A stretch of DNA of 64,000 bases from Dorea_A amylophila (lineage in GTDB: Bacteria > Bacillota > Clostridia > Lachnospirales > Lachnospiraceae), in contig NZ_JAOQJW010000006.1 of the NCBI RefSeq assembly GCF_025567265.1, positions 1-64,000 of the forward strand. The letters are read 5' to 3'. This document shows, one piece after another, positions 44,955 to 54,036 of the stretch. The notes under the pieces are model-generated. The model did not search any database. It was not told the origin of the DNA and was given only the letters and a program-made list of their open reading frames with translations. Position numbers and translations under genes: made by a program. The number at the start of each line of letters is the position of its first letter. The stretch's first letter is position 1.

Positions 44955-46331
44955 ATGAGGTGTGCGATGACGGATAAGAAGGACTGTATGACAATGGAGC
45001 AGGCAGAACAGAAGATGGAGTGCCTAAGAGAAGTGTTCTCAATTGTACGCCTGGTTGATGGTGAGATGCTGGAGAAGAGAGCGGAGCACAGTGCGGATGC
45101 AGATGTAATGGAGATGTGTCAGTGCTATTCATTCTGGAATAAGGCAAAGCCGTGTGAGAATTGCATATCTATGAAATCGCTGAGAGAAAAAAAACAGGCA
45201 GCGAAGCTGGAATTTCTGGATTCGGATATTTTTCAGGTGTTTTCAAGATATGTGGAGATTGATGGAAAACCGTACGTAATGGAGATGTTGAAGAAGCTGG
45301 ATGAAGACACATTGATTGATGCGGTTGGATATGGGAAGATGGTCCAGAAGCTTTCTGTTTATAATGACAAGCTTTACAGAGATGCGCTGACAGGGGCTTA
45401 TAATCGGAGATACTATGAAGATGAGATTAAGCATGTAAAGGGAAAAGCAGGGGTTGCGATTCTTGATGTAGATGATTTTAAGTTATATAATGATATGCGT
45501 GGTCATCACGCAGGAGATATGGCACTGATTACAGTGGTAGAAGTAATACGGCAATATATCAGAAAGACAGATAAACTGATCAGATACGGAGGGGATGAAT
45601 TTCTGCTTTTACTGCCGGAGATCGACAGTGAGAACTTTGCGCGGAAGCTGAATAAGATTAAGAAAAAAATTGCTGAAACGAGTGTTCCAGGATATGAGCG
45701 GATTAAGTTATCAGTCAGCATCGGAGGTGTGTCAGCGACAGAAGAGACAGTGGAAGAGGCTGTCCAGAGAGCGGATAAACGGATGTACCTTGCTAAAATG
45801 TATAAAAATACTGCAATGGTAGAGGGAATGGATCAGAAAATAGCGGAGGAGGATCATGATGAGCATACGGATATTCTAAAGCCACGGATTCTTATTGTAG
45901 ATGATTCTAAGATCAACCGAGAACTTCTGACAGAAATTCTGCAGGATAAGTACCAGATCATAGAAGCGGAAAACGGGAACGAATGTGTAGAGAAGCTGGA
46001 GAAATATGGAAATGATATAGCATTGATACTTCTGGATATTGTGATGCCGAAGATGGATGGATTTGCAGTACTGGAATATATGAATCAGGAACAGTGGATA
46101 GATGACATTCCGGTAATTGTAATATCAGGAGAGGATTCGGAAGAATATATCTGGAGAGCTTACGAAGCCGGTGCCGTGGATTATATTAGGCGTCCGTTTG
46201 ATATGCGGATCGTATATCAACGGGTATTTAACATGATCAAATTATATGCAAAACAGCGCAGACTGGTAAAAATCCTGACAGCGCAGATAGAAGAGAGAGA
46301 AAACCTGTCACAGATTTCCGACAAGTCATAA
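44955..46331 (+). CDS. Diguanylate cyclase with C-terminal receiver domain (GGDEF-REC)
   Basis: 458 aa, no membrane segment. Residues 1-115 hold a PAS-like region with a cysteine pair (KPCENC). The GGDEF domain covers about 135-295, with the intact catalytic motif GGDEF at 212-216 and an RxxD inhibitory site (RKTD at 203-206), so it should make c-di-GMP and be product-inhibited. A receiver domain follows (about 315-430, Asp361 in LLDIVMPKMDGF). The order GGDEF-REC is the reverse of the usual one. The receiver is very like that of the HD-GYP protein at 38574. An alternative start at 44967 has GAGG six bases upstream. A terminator (46299-46370) follows. Confidence 0.92.
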   Translation: MRCAMTDKKDCMTMEQAEQKMECLREVFSIVRLVDGEMLEKRAEHSADADVMEMCQCYSFWNKAKPCENCISMKSLREKKQAAKLEFLDSDIFQVFSRYVEIDGKPYVMEMLKKLDEDTLIDAVGYGKMVQKLSVYNDKLYRDALTGAYNRRYYEDEIKHVKGKAGVAILDVDDFKLYNDMRGHHAGDMALITVVEVIRQYIRKTDKLIRYGGDEFLLLLPEIDSENFARKLNKIKKKIAETSVPGYERIKLSVSIGGVSATEETVEEAVQRADKRMYLAKMYKNTAMVEGMDQKIAEEDHDEHTDILKPRILIVDDSKINRELLTEILQDKYQIIEAENGNECVEKLEKYGNDIALILLDIVMPKMDGFAVLEYMNQEQWIDDIPVIVISGEDSEEYIWRAYEAGAVDYIRRPFDMRIVYQRVFNMIKLYAKQRRLVKILTAQIEERENLSQISDKS

Positions 46332-46370
46332 TCATTGATGAGACTTGGAGAAAATCTGCGGCAGGTTTTC
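46299..46370 (+). terminator. Terminator of the diguanylate cyclase gene
   Basis: GAAAACCTG (46299-46307), inside the last codons, pairs perfectly with CAGGTTTTC (46362-46370), followed by TTTG. The long loop makes it a weaker candidate. Confidence 0.45.
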
Positions 46371-46374
46371 TTTG

Positions 46375-47232
46375 TTAATAATTTCCGAGTTTATTCAGAT
46401 ATTTGTCAATCGTATTAAGTCTTTTTTCAATTCCCTTGGCCTTATGGCTGATGATTTCCAGCAAAGACTCTGTTACGAACTGCGGACCGATCATAGAGTT
46501 GAAGAATGTATTACTGTCTACCGGGACTGTAAGAAGAATGTCGGCATATTGTGCAAGCAGGGAACTCGGTTTATCAGTGATCACAATTATTGAAGCTCCG
46601 GCATCGCGTGCCATCTCGGCGGTCACTTCGTCCTGAGAAGAATATCTTGGAAAACTAAATAATACCAGACAGTCGGTCTGCGAGATATTGCACATATGAT
46701 CAATCGGGCTCATGGAAGTTGTGGTTGTCATGGTTACATGCGGAACCATCTGTTTTAAATACAGGAGGAAGAAATCTGCAAGACAGATATTTCCTCTCGT
46801 TGCAGCAATGTATTTGTGCTTACTGGAAACAATAAGATCCGCAGCCTTCTCAAAGGTCTCAATGGAGTTTTGGATAAATATCTCTTCAAGGTTATGAGCA
46901 GCATTCTTAAAATGCCGGTTGATGTAATCAGAAGAGTTGTCTAATTTTGCCTGCTTTGCAATCCGCTGGGATGGGATTGTGATACTGCTGGAAATGCTGA
47001 GTACTTTGTCCTGATAATCTTTCCGCAGTGCCTTCTGAAAATCCATAAAGCCGTCAAATCCGATCGTACGGCTGAAACGGATTACGGAAGACTCACTCAC
47101 CCCGAGCTTTAAAGCAATCTCCGTAGATGTCATAAAACAGGCTTCCGAAGCATTATCCAGAACATATTCCGCAATGATCCTCTGCGTTTTGGTAAGATGT
47201 GCAGAATGGAGTAATTCCTTCATATCTTTCAT
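46375..47232 (-). CDS. RpiR/MurR-family regulator
   Basis: Regulator of 285 aa. Residues 1-78 are the RpiR helix-turn-helix (STEIALKLGVSESSVIRFSRTIGF), and residues about 130-265 are a SIS phosphosugar-binding domain (LIVSSKHKYIAATRGNICLADFF). GGAGG precedes the ATG. It is divergent from the alanine symporter gene with 348 bp between. Whether it controls alanine use or a phosphosugar pathway elsewhere cannot be told. Confidence 0.9.
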   Translation of the reverse strand: MKDMKELLHSAHLTKTQRIIAEYVLDNASEACFMTSTEIALKLGVSESSVIRFSRTIGFDGFMDFQKALRKDYQDKVLSISSSITIPSQRIAKQAKLDNSSDYINRHFKNAAHNLEEIFIQNSIETFEKAADLIVSSKHKYIAATRGNICLADFFLLYLKQMVPHVTMTTTTSMSPIDHMCNISQTDCLVLFSFPRYSSQDEVTAEMARDAGASIIVITDKPSSLLAQYADILLTVPVDSNTFFNSMIGPQFVTESLLEIISHKAKGIEKRLNTIDKYLNKLGNY

Positions 47233-47470
47233 AATATAGTTCCTCCGAAAGTGATATTGATAATTAGATTAAAACATGAATCTGGGAAAGTTGCAAGACG
47301 GAGAGCATGAAAAAAGAAAAAAACGTGTGGATATGGGGAAAAGAAGATAGAACTTATAGATAATGATGATTTTTTCTCGTTATTTATATATCACACAAAT
47401 GAAGTATACTCCAATCTTTTTGAATGAAAATCGTAAAAAAAGGAGAAAAAAATGTGCATATTGCACAAAA

Positions 47471-47496
47471 ATATGTGTGAAAATAATAACACATAT
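47471..47496. promoter_or_regulatory. Inverted repeat in the RpiR/symporter divergent region
   Basis: ATATGTGT (47471-47478) and ACACATAT (47489-47496) are perfectly inverted with a 10-nt spacer, 20 bp before a possible promoter (TTGTGT 47516-47521, 17 bp, TGTTAT 47539-47544). It is a candidate operator. The rest of 47233-47580 is AT-rich with no gene. Confidence 0.45.
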
Positions 47497-47580
47497 GGAT
47501 AAAGTGCAAAAATAATTGTGTACAAAAAAATAATGGTATGTTATTATCAAACCAACGAACGACGAAAGAGAGGAAAAGAA

Positions 47581-48978
47581 ATGTTACAAACAATTGAAAA
47601 CGTGAATGCGGCCGTTAACAATTTCGTCTGGGGGGTTCCGGCAATGGTCTGTATCATCGGTGTAGGGCTTGTACTTTCAGCTCGTACAGGATTTATACAG
47701 TTCCGAAAATTTGGGTATGCCATTAAGAATTCTATCGGACGTATCTTCACAAAGTCAGAAGCGAAAGAAGGTAGTATCACTCCATTCCAGGCAGTGTGTA
47801 CGGCGCTTGCGGCAACGGTAGGAACGGGAAATATTGCCGGAGTTGCCGGTGCGATTGCAATCGGAGGAGCAGGAGCAGTGTTCTGGATGTGGGTGTCCGC
47901 ATTGCTTGGAATGTGTACGAAGTTCTCAGAAGTTACACTTGCGGTTCATTACAGAGAGAAGAATGCAGAGGGAGATTATGTTGGGGGCCCGATGTATTAT
48001 ATTAAGAACGGTCTTGGCAAGAAATGGTACTGGATGGCTTCGGTCTATGCGATCCTTGGAAGTTTGACAGTACTCGGAACAGGAAATGCAACACAGGTAA
48101 ATACCATTACGACATCCATCGATTCAGCACTTATAAGCTACAATGTGATTGATGACGCACAGATAAGTATGGTGAATCTGGTGATCGGAATTGTGATTGC
48201 AGCACTGGTAGCGGTTGTTTTACTTGGCGGAGTAAAACGTATCGGTACCGTAACAGAGAAGCTGGTTCCATTCATGGCAGTATTCTATATCATCCTTGCA
48301 ATCGGAGTAGTTGCACTGAATGCAGACAAAGTTCCACATGTATTTGAGATGATTTTTGTAGGAGCATTTAACCCGTCCGCATTTACCGGCGGTGTGGTTG
48401 GAAGCATGTTTATGACTATGAGACGTGGTGTTTCCAGAGGTATCTTCTCAAATGAAGCCGGAATCGGTACCGGATCGATCGCACATGCATGTGCAGATAC
48501 AGATGAGCCTGTAAAACAGGGTATGTTTGGTATCTTTGAAGTATTTGCAGATACAATCGTGATCTGTACACTGACAGCACTGGTTATCCTTTGTGGCGGC
48601 GAAGGAATCCAGTACGGCGTGGCAGCAGGTGCGGAGCTTACCATCTCAGGATTCGTAACAACGTATGGAAGCTGGGTGACGATCTTTACTGCAATTGCAA
48701 TGTGCTGTTTCGCATTCTCAACGATTCTTGGATGGGGACTTTACGGAGCAAGATGTGTCGAGTTTGTATTTACAACAAAGGTTGTGAAACCATTTATGAT
48801 CGTGTATGCGTTGGTCGCAATCCTTGGTGCAACAGTGGATCTTGGTATCATCTGGGGAATTGCAGATACCTGTAATGGTCTGATGTCTATCCCTAACTTG
48901 ATCGCATTATTCCTGTTGTCAGGAACAGTGGCAAAACTGGTAAAAGATTACTTTGCAAAACAAGAGAAAAAGAATTAG
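47581..48978 (+). CDS. Sodium:alanine symporter, AGCS family
   Basis: Membrane protein of 465 aa with about eleven helices that takes up alanine or glycine with Na+. Family motifs are visible: ATVGTGNIAGVAGAIAIGGAGAVFWMWV after helix 2 region, and GVSRGIFSNEAGIGTGSIAH. The start at 47581 has GAGAGGAAAAGAA; the frame extends upstream without a site. It precedes alanine dehydrogenase, giving a coherent alanine uptake and catabolism pair. Confidence 0.94.
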   Translation: MLQTIENVNAAVNNFVWGVPAMVCIIGVGLVLSARTGFIQFRKFGYAIKNSIGRIFTKSEAKEGSITPFQAVCTALAATVGTGNIAGVAGAIAIGGAGAVFWMWVSALLGMCTKFSEVTLAVHYREKNAEGDYVGGPMYYIKNGLGKKWYWMASVYAILGSLTVLGTGNATQVNTITTSIDSALISYNVIDDAQISMVNLVIGIVIAALVAVVLLGGVKRIGTVTEKLVPFMAVFYIILAIGVVALNADKVPHVFEMIFVGAFNPSAFTGGVVGSMFMTMRRGVSRGIFSNEAGIGTGSIAHACADTDEPVKQGMFGIFEVFADTIVICTLTALVILCGGEGIQYGVAAGAELTISGFVTTYGSWVTIFTAIAMCCFAFSTILGWGLYGARCVEFVFTTKVVKPFMIVYALVAILGATVDLGIIWGIADTCNGLMSIPNLIALFLLSGTVAKLVKDYFAKQEKKN

Positions 48979-49020
48979 AAAGACAAAAAAATAACTTACT
49001 AGTGAAAAAAATAACTTTTA

Positions 49021-49049
49021 TTGCATTAACAACTTGAGTGTGTTAGTAT
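49021..49049 (+). promoter_or_regulatory. Promoter of the alanine dehydrogenase gene
   Basis: TTGCAT (49021-49026) and TAGTAT (49044-49049) are 17 bp apart, about 105 bp before the start codon. Confidence 0.5.
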
Positions 49050-49155
49050 GAGTTCAAACAGAAATGAAGAATATTCTTCAACAAAATAACAAGAAGAAAA
49101 ATAATCTTCACTTCAAAAAACAAACGGATTAAAATTTTTTAGGAGGTTTTTCAAA

Positions 49156-50271
49156 ATGAAAGTAGGATGTGTAAAAGAAATTAAAAACAACGAGTTCCGT
49201 GTAGGTATGACACCTGACAATGTTAAGAGCTATGTGAACGCAGGACACGATGTTTATATTGAAAAAGGTGCCGGAGAAGGATCAGGATTCTTAGATGCCG
49301 AATATGTGGCAGCTGGGGCTAAGGTGATTGATACAGCAAAAGAAGTATGGGATACTGTAGAGATGATGATCAAAGTAAAAGAGCCGCTTCCGGAAGAATA
49401 TCCATTATTCCATGAAGGACTGATCCTTTATACATATCTTCACCTTGCAGCAGACAAGCCGCAGACAGATGCTCTTCTCGGAGCAAAGGTAAAAGGTGTT
49501 GCTTATGAGACACTGATCGAAAGAAACGGAAGTATTCCTCTGCTTGCTCCAATGAGCCAGATCGCAGGACGTCTGAGTATTCAGGAAGGTGCAAAATATC
49601 TTGAGAAGAGATTTGGAGGAGAGGGAGTTCTTTTAGCAGGAGTTCCTGGAACACCAAAGGCTAACATCGTAATCCTTGGAGGCGGATCTGTAGGAACAAA
49701 CGCTTGTAAGATCGCTGTAGGAATGGGCGCTAATGTAACAATCATGGACATCAATCTTCAGAGACTTGCTTATCTGGATGATATCTTCGGAGCACGTATC
49801 CAGACACTTGTTTCTAATGATGCAAATATCGAAAAAGCTGTAAAAGAAGCAGACCTCGTAATCGGATGTGTTCTGATTCCAGGAAAATCAGCTCCTAAGA
49901 TCTTCAAGAAAAAATATCTCAAAGAGATGAAACCAGGTGCTGTATTTGTAGACGTAGCTGTTGATCAGGGCGGATGTGGTGAGACAACAAAAGTTACATA
50001 CCACGATGATCCGATCTTCATTGAAGATGGTGTTGTTCACTACTGTGTAGGAAATATGCCTGGAGCAGTTCCAAGAACATCTACAATTGCACTGACAAAT
50101 GCTACACTGTCTTATGGACTGCAGATTGCAGGAAAAGGACTTGAGCAGGCATGCAAAGATAACGAAGTTATCTATTCAGCTGTAAATACATACGATGGAA
50201 AATTAACATGCAAGAACGTAGCAGACAGTTTTGACTGCTATGAATACACAGATATCAGAACTGTATGTTAA
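49156..50271 (+). CDS. ald: Alanine dehydrogenase
   Basis: NAD-dependent enzyme of 371 aa that interconverts L-alanine with pyruvate and ammonia. The N-terminal catalytic domain shows MIKVKEPLPEEY and LYTYLHLAAD, which contain the conserved Lys and His of the active site. The Rossmann domain shows ILGGGSVGTNACKIAVGMGA, then MDIN. Full length for the family. AGGAGG precedes the ATG. With the symporter upstream it would allow growth on alanine as carbon and nitrogen source. A strong terminator follows. Confidence 0.96.
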   Translation: MKVGCVKEIKNNEFRVGMTPDNVKSYVNAGHDVYIEKGAGEGSGFLDAEYVAAGAKVIDTAKEVWDTVEMMIKVKEPLPEEYPLFHEGLILYTYLHLAADKPQTDALLGAKVKGVAYETLIERNGSIPLLAPMSQIAGRLSIQEGAKYLEKRFGGEGVLLAGVPGTPKANIVILGGGSVGTNACKIAVGMGANVTIMDINLQRLAYLDDIFGARIQTLVSNDANIEKAVKEADLVIGCVLIPGKSAPKIFKKKYLKEMKPGAVFVDVAVDQGGCGETTKVTYHDDPIFIEDGVVHYCVGNMPGAVPRTSTIALTNATLSYGLQIAGKGLEQACKDNEVIYSAVNTYDGKLTCKNVADSFDCYEYTDIRTVC

Positions 50272-50329
50272 TTGAATCGCTATTGTAATAAGAAGAAACT
50301 AAAACTAAATGATTGATTCCTATGAGTGG

Positions 50330-50361
50330 AAAATGCCGGTATCTTGGGGTGCCGGCATTTT
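50330..50361 (+). terminator. Terminator of the alanine dehydrogenase gene
   Basis: AAAATGCCGG (50330-50339) pairs perfectly with CCGGCATTTT (50352-50361), with a T-rich 3' end. Confidence 0.85.
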
Positions 50362-50373
50362 TCATTTGAGTTT

Positions 50374-50880
50374 TCTGTATTGGACTTTAAGCATGCAGTT
50401 CCCGAGATGATAGCATTGTGGAAAATGCACACAGATCTAATGATCGGAGTTATCGTATGCCCGATCACTTCCGGAGATACTGCATTCCGTAGTGCCCGTC
50501 TGGTACTGGCAGACTGGTTCAAAGTTGATCAGAATAAGATGCAGAAACGTCTGATGTTATGTGTTCCGCTTCTGGCAGTCGGAGCATTTGTCGGACATCT
50601 GGATTATGCAATCGTATGGAGATACTTCAGCTGGACAAACCAGACACTTGCAATGATCGTTCTGTGGACAGCAAGTATGTATCTGTTCCGCGAGAAGAAG
50701 AATTACTGGATCACAGCGGTACCGGCAACATTCATGAGTGCAGTTTCCATGACCTATTTCTTCTGTGCAGAAGAGTGTCTGGGACTTTCTACGAAGGTTG
50801 CTTATCCGGTAGGAATTATCCTGGCAGCAGCATTCCTTGGAATCTTTATCCGTGCGACAAAGAAACCAATGAAAGCATAG
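50374..50880 (+). pseudogene. C-terminal fragment of a CstA-type carbon starvation (pyruvate/peptide) transporter
   Basis: About 168 codons match the last part of CstA: GVIVCPITSGDTAFRSARL, then WRYFSWTNQTLAMIVLWTAS. The first two thirds, including most membrane helices, are missing, and no ribosome binding site precedes the homologous part. The open frame formally starts at 50326 inside the terminator of the preceding gene, which is not a credible start. I infer a deletion remnant. CstA transports pyruvate in other bacteria, which would fit beside alanine dehydrogenase. Confidence 0.8.
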
Positions 50881-50948
50881 TTGTAAGACAGTGTAATTTT
50901 AATACATAAAAAGGCAGAATGAATTGACAGAAATGAGATGATGAAAAG

Positions 50949-51950
50949 ATGAAACCACAAAGACTGGGTAATGTATCGATTCCGGATGAAGAATTGGTAA
51001 AAGACAAAAAAGAATGTAAGAAGATCGGACCTTGTGGCATTGGAAAAAAGGCAGTGTATCTTAGTAGTTTTTATATTGACAGAAGGTATTACATACCGAT
51101 CAGTTCTGTAAAAAGGATCTTCAAAAGAATCGCCATGAGTAAGGGTGGATTTACAGGAAAAGGAGTATTCGGTACATTATCCTATCTTGTGGTCGTATAC
51201 GAGGACGGAAAAGAAAAGCAATGTAATTTCAAACATGAAGAAGATGTGGACAGATTTCTTGCGTACATAGAAGAATATCCGGATATTCCGGTACACAGTC
51301 TTGAGGCTGAGAGAAAGCTGGCAGAGAAGGAAAGATGGCTGGCAGAAAAGCAAAGAGAAAGAAATGTATCGGAAGAAACAAAAAGATGTCTCGTGAAGCT
51401 GGAACAGGCAGAACAGTATCTGAAAAAGCAATCGGATATCTATATGGACTTGAGTCAGTCGGCGAAGAAAAAGCGTACTTATGACAGAAGTAACCCGGCG
51501 TATAAATGGGTAGCTCTTGCAATCGTACTGATGGGCGGTGCGGCATTCGTCTATGGTATCTATGCATTGACGACCCATGCAGGATTTGGAATGTATTTCC
51601 TTTTGTTTGGTCTGGCTGCAATCTTCTTATTTGCCGGAGCGAATGTACTTCCGACTTCGAAGAATAATAAGAATTATATTGAGAAGCGGCTGACGGAATC
51701 GATCAGTCAGATGGAAGAGTATATCAGAGTGTATCCAGATTTTCCGGTACCGGCTCACTATGCACATCCGATTGTGCTAAAGAGAATGCAGGAAATTATG
51801 AAAGAAGGGCGTGCGAGAAATATTCCGGAAGCATTGCAGGTTTTGAAAAAAGATCTGAAAGCGTTGAATTCCAGCGTAGTCGTCGAGAAAGAAGAGTATG
51901 ACGAAGTGGTAGCGATTAAACCGATGTTTCTGGTGATGGATTATAAATAA
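50949..51950 (+). CDS. Membrane protein of unknown function
   Basis: 333 aa, not recognised. The N-terminal 115 residues look like a PH-like or DUF-type globular domain (YIPISSVKRIFKRI, GTLSYLVVVYEDGKE). A charged coiled coil follows (about 118-175), then two membrane helices (about 190-235) and a C-terminal helical region (about 245-333). No catalytic motif is visible. It has its own strong terminator (51972-52018) and no operon partner. Confidence 0.8.
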   Translation: MKPQRLGNVSIPDEELVKDKKECKKIGPCGIGKKAVYLSSFYIDRRYYIPISSVKRIFKRIAMSKGGFTGKGVFGTLSYLVVVYEDGKEKQCNFKHEEDVDRFLAYIEEYPDIPVHSLEAERKLAEKERWLAEKQRERNVSEETKRCLVKLEQAEQYLKKQSDIYMDLSQSAKKKRTYDRSNPAYKWVALAIVLMGGAAFVYGIYALTTHAGFGMYFLLFGLAAIFLFAGANVLPTSKNNKNYIEKRLTESISQMEEYIRVYPDFPVPAHYAHPIVLKRMQEIMKEGRARNIPEALQVLKKDLKALNSSVVVEKEEYDEVVAIKPMFLVMDYK

Positions 51951-51971
51951 AATAATGGTAAACGGATTTTG

Positions 51972-52018
51972 AAATATGGCTGGCATATATCATCAAAGAA
52001 TATATGCCAGCCATATTT
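51972..52018 (+). terminator. 18-bp perfect terminator hairpin
   Basis: AAATATGGCTGGCATATA (51972-51989) is perfectly complementary to 52001-52018, with an 11-nt loop and T-rich flank. Confidence 0.85.
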
Positions 52019-52034
52019 TGTAACTGCTTCGGTA

Positions 52035-52078
52035 TTGTGGAAAAATCAGAATGTTGGTATAATGAGAACATACATTCG
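52035..52078 (+). promoter_or_regulatory. Promoter with LexA/SOS box before the Y-family polymerase
   Basis: TTGTGG (52035-52040), 17 bp, TATAAT (52058-52063), then AGAACATACATTCG at 52065-52078. Read in reverse this is CGAATGTATGTTCT, which matches the Gram-positive LexA box (CGAACRNRYGTTYC) at 12 of 14 positions. A box over the transcription start would give simple SOS repression. Confidence 0.7.
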
Positions 52079-52137
52079 AAATAAGAAAAGACAACTTTGT
52101 GAATGAATTTGTGAGTAAAGGAAGGAGGAGAACAGGC

Positions 52138-53664
52138 ATGGCAGACAAAGGACAGAGAAGCTATATCGCAATCGACCTGAAATCATTTTACGCATCGGTA
52201 GAATGCAAAGAAAGAGAACTGGATCCGATGACGACCAATCTGGTAGTAGCGGACAAAAGCCGTACGGAAAAGACTATCTGTCTGGCAGTGTCTCCTTCCT
52301 TGAAATCCTACGGGATACCGGGCCGTGCCAGACTTTTCGAGGTTGTGCAGAAGGTGAAAGAAGTGAATAAAAGACGGATCTGCATGGCACCCGGAAAGAA
52401 GTTTGCAGGAGCTTCCGTAGATAATGAAGAAATAAAACTACATCCGGAATTGGAACTGGATTATATTACGGCGGTTCCGAGAATGGCATTATATATGAAA
52501 TGCAGTACGGAGATCTACAACATTTATCTGAAATACGTTGCACCGGAGGATATCCATGTCTATTCCATCGATGAGGTATTCATGGATGTGACTGATTATC
52601 AGAATACTTACCGGATGACGGCAAGAGAGCTGGCTGGAAAGATTATTCGGGAGATCCAGCAGGAGACGTCGATTGCGGCAACGGCCGGAATCGGAACGAA
52701 TCTGTACCTGTGTAAAGTTGCCATGGATATTGTTGCGAAGCATATCGAGCCGGACCAGAATGGGGTGAGGATTGCAGAACTTACAGAAATTTCTTACAGG
52801 AAGCTTTTATGGGCACATCAGCCGATCACGGATTTCTGGCGTGTGGGCCCGGGGTATGCGAAGAAGCTTGCGGAAGTCGGATTATTCACCATGGGAGATG
52901 TGGCAAGATGCTCGCTTGGGAAAACAGGAGATTATTATAATGAAGATCTGCTGTACCGGTTGTTTGGCATCAATGCAGAACTTCTGATCGATCATGCATG
53001 GGGATGGGAGCCTTGCACGATCACAGATGTGAAGGCGTATAAGCCTGAGAATAACAGTATGGGTGCGGGACAGGTACTGCACTGTCCATATGATTTCGAA
53101 CAGACAAAGATCGTGGTAAAGGAAATGATTGACCAGCTGGCGCTGGATCTGGTAGATAAATGTCTTGTGACAGATCAGATCGTTCTGACGATCGGATATG
53201 ACATCAAGAATCTGGAACAAGGAATGAAGAAAAATGTAGGAGAGATCACGACGGACTGGTATGGCAGGAAGCTGCCGAAACATGCACACGGAACCGCTAA
53301 TCTGAAGCAGCATACTTCTTCATCGAGGCTGATGACACAGGCGGTTGTAAAGCTGTATAATGAAATTGTGAATCAGAATCTTCTGATCCGCAGGATTACG
53401 ATGGCGGCGAATCATGTGATCAGTGAAAAAAAGGTTCGGGAAGAACAGCAGTATGAACAGATGAATCTTTTTACAGATTTTGGCACTGCAAAGAAGGAAA
53501 AAGAAGAGAAGAATGAGAAGCTGGAACGGGAAAAGAAGATGCAGAAAGCGATGCTAGATATTAAGAAAAAATATGGAAAGAATGCAATCTTAAAAGGAAT
53601 GAATCTGCAGGAGGATGGAACTGCGATGGAACGGAACCGGCAGATCGGAGGACATAAAGCGTGA
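52138..53664 (+). CDS. Y-family DNA polymerase, UvrX/DinP type
   Basis: Translesion DNA polymerase of 508 aa. Catalytic acidic residues are visible in IAIDLKSFYASVE (Asp13) and SIDEVFMDVT (Asp145, Glu146). The C-terminal region has a clamp-binding motif QMNLF, then a charged tail of about 60 residues. The UvrX/ImpB subgroup is slightly longer than DinB. The start at 52138 (MADKGQ) has GGAAGGAGG; the frame is open 13 codons further. The SOS-like box in front suggests DNA-damage induction. The following small gene overlaps its stop. Confidence 0.93.
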   Translation: MADKGQRSYIAIDLKSFYASVECKERELDPMTTNLVVADKSRTEKTICLAVSPSLKSYGIPGRARLFEVVQKVKEVNKRRICMAPGKKFAGASVDNEEIKLHPELELDYITAVPRMALYMKCSTEIYNIYLKYVAPEDIHVYSIDEVFMDVTDYQNTYRMTARELAGKIIREIQQETSIAATAGIGTNLYLCKVAMDIVAKHIEPDQNGVRIAELTEISYRKLLWAHQPITDFWRVGPGYAKKLAEVGLFTMGDVARCSLGKTGDYYNEDLLYRLFGINAELLIDHAWGWEPCTITDVKAYKPENNSMGAGQVLHCPYDFEQTKIVVKEMIDQLALDLVDKCLVTDQIVLTIGYDIKNLEQGMKKNVGEITTDWYGRKLPKHAHGTANLKQHTSSSRLMTQAVVKLYNEIVNQNLLIRRITMAANHVISEKKVREEQQYEQMNLFTDFGTAKKEKEEKNEKLEREKKMQKAMLDIKKKYGKNAILKGMNLQEDGTAMERNRQIGGHKA

Positions 53665-53915
53665 GAAATGATAATGTTTTGAAAGAAAATGTTACACAGG
53701 TTTCGGGGAAATTACAGAAATCGGTGATCGAAGTGCAGCAAAAGTATGGAGATATTCTGAACCTTCCGCATCATGTATCGGAGACACATCCGCCGATGCC
53801 GATAGCAGACCGAGCGGCTCAGTTTGCACCATTTGCGGCACTGACCGGCTATAAAGAAGCAATAGAAGAGACAGAGCGGCTGGCAGAGAAAAAAATCGAG
53901 AGGGAATACGAGTAA
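53661..53915 (+). CDS. YolD-like small protein paired with the Y-family polymerase
   Basis: 84 aa with a GTG start that overlaps the polymerase stop (GTGA). The motif PMPIADRAAQFAPFAALTGYKEAIEETERL is typical of small proteins encoded directly behind UvrX-type polymerases in Clostridia (YolD-like). Its role is unknown; co-translation suggests it modulates the polymerase. Confidence 0.85.
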   Translation: MRNDNVLKENVTQVSGKLQKSVIEVQQKYGDILNLPHHVSETHPPMPIADRAAQFAPFAALTGYKEAIEETERLAEKKIEREYE

Positions 53916-53949
53916 AGGCAAAAAATGGAAGAAAAATATGGTGAATCTC

Positions 53950-53980
53950 TTGACCTTCAAGCGGCTTGAAGGAATATAAT
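53950..53980 (+). promoter_or_regulatory. MerR-type promoter/operator of the membrane-MerR operon
   Basis: TTGACC (53950-53955), a 19-bp spacer, TATAAT (53975-53980). The spacer contains the perfect palindrome CCTTCAAGCGGCTTGAAGG (53954-53972). This is the textbook layout of a MerR-activated promoter, and the operon it drives encodes a MerR protein. Confidence 0.85.
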
Positions 53981-54036
53981 CATCTTAACAAAGAGGGAGA
54001 AGGATGTAGATATCCGGAATGAGGGAAGGTGACAGT

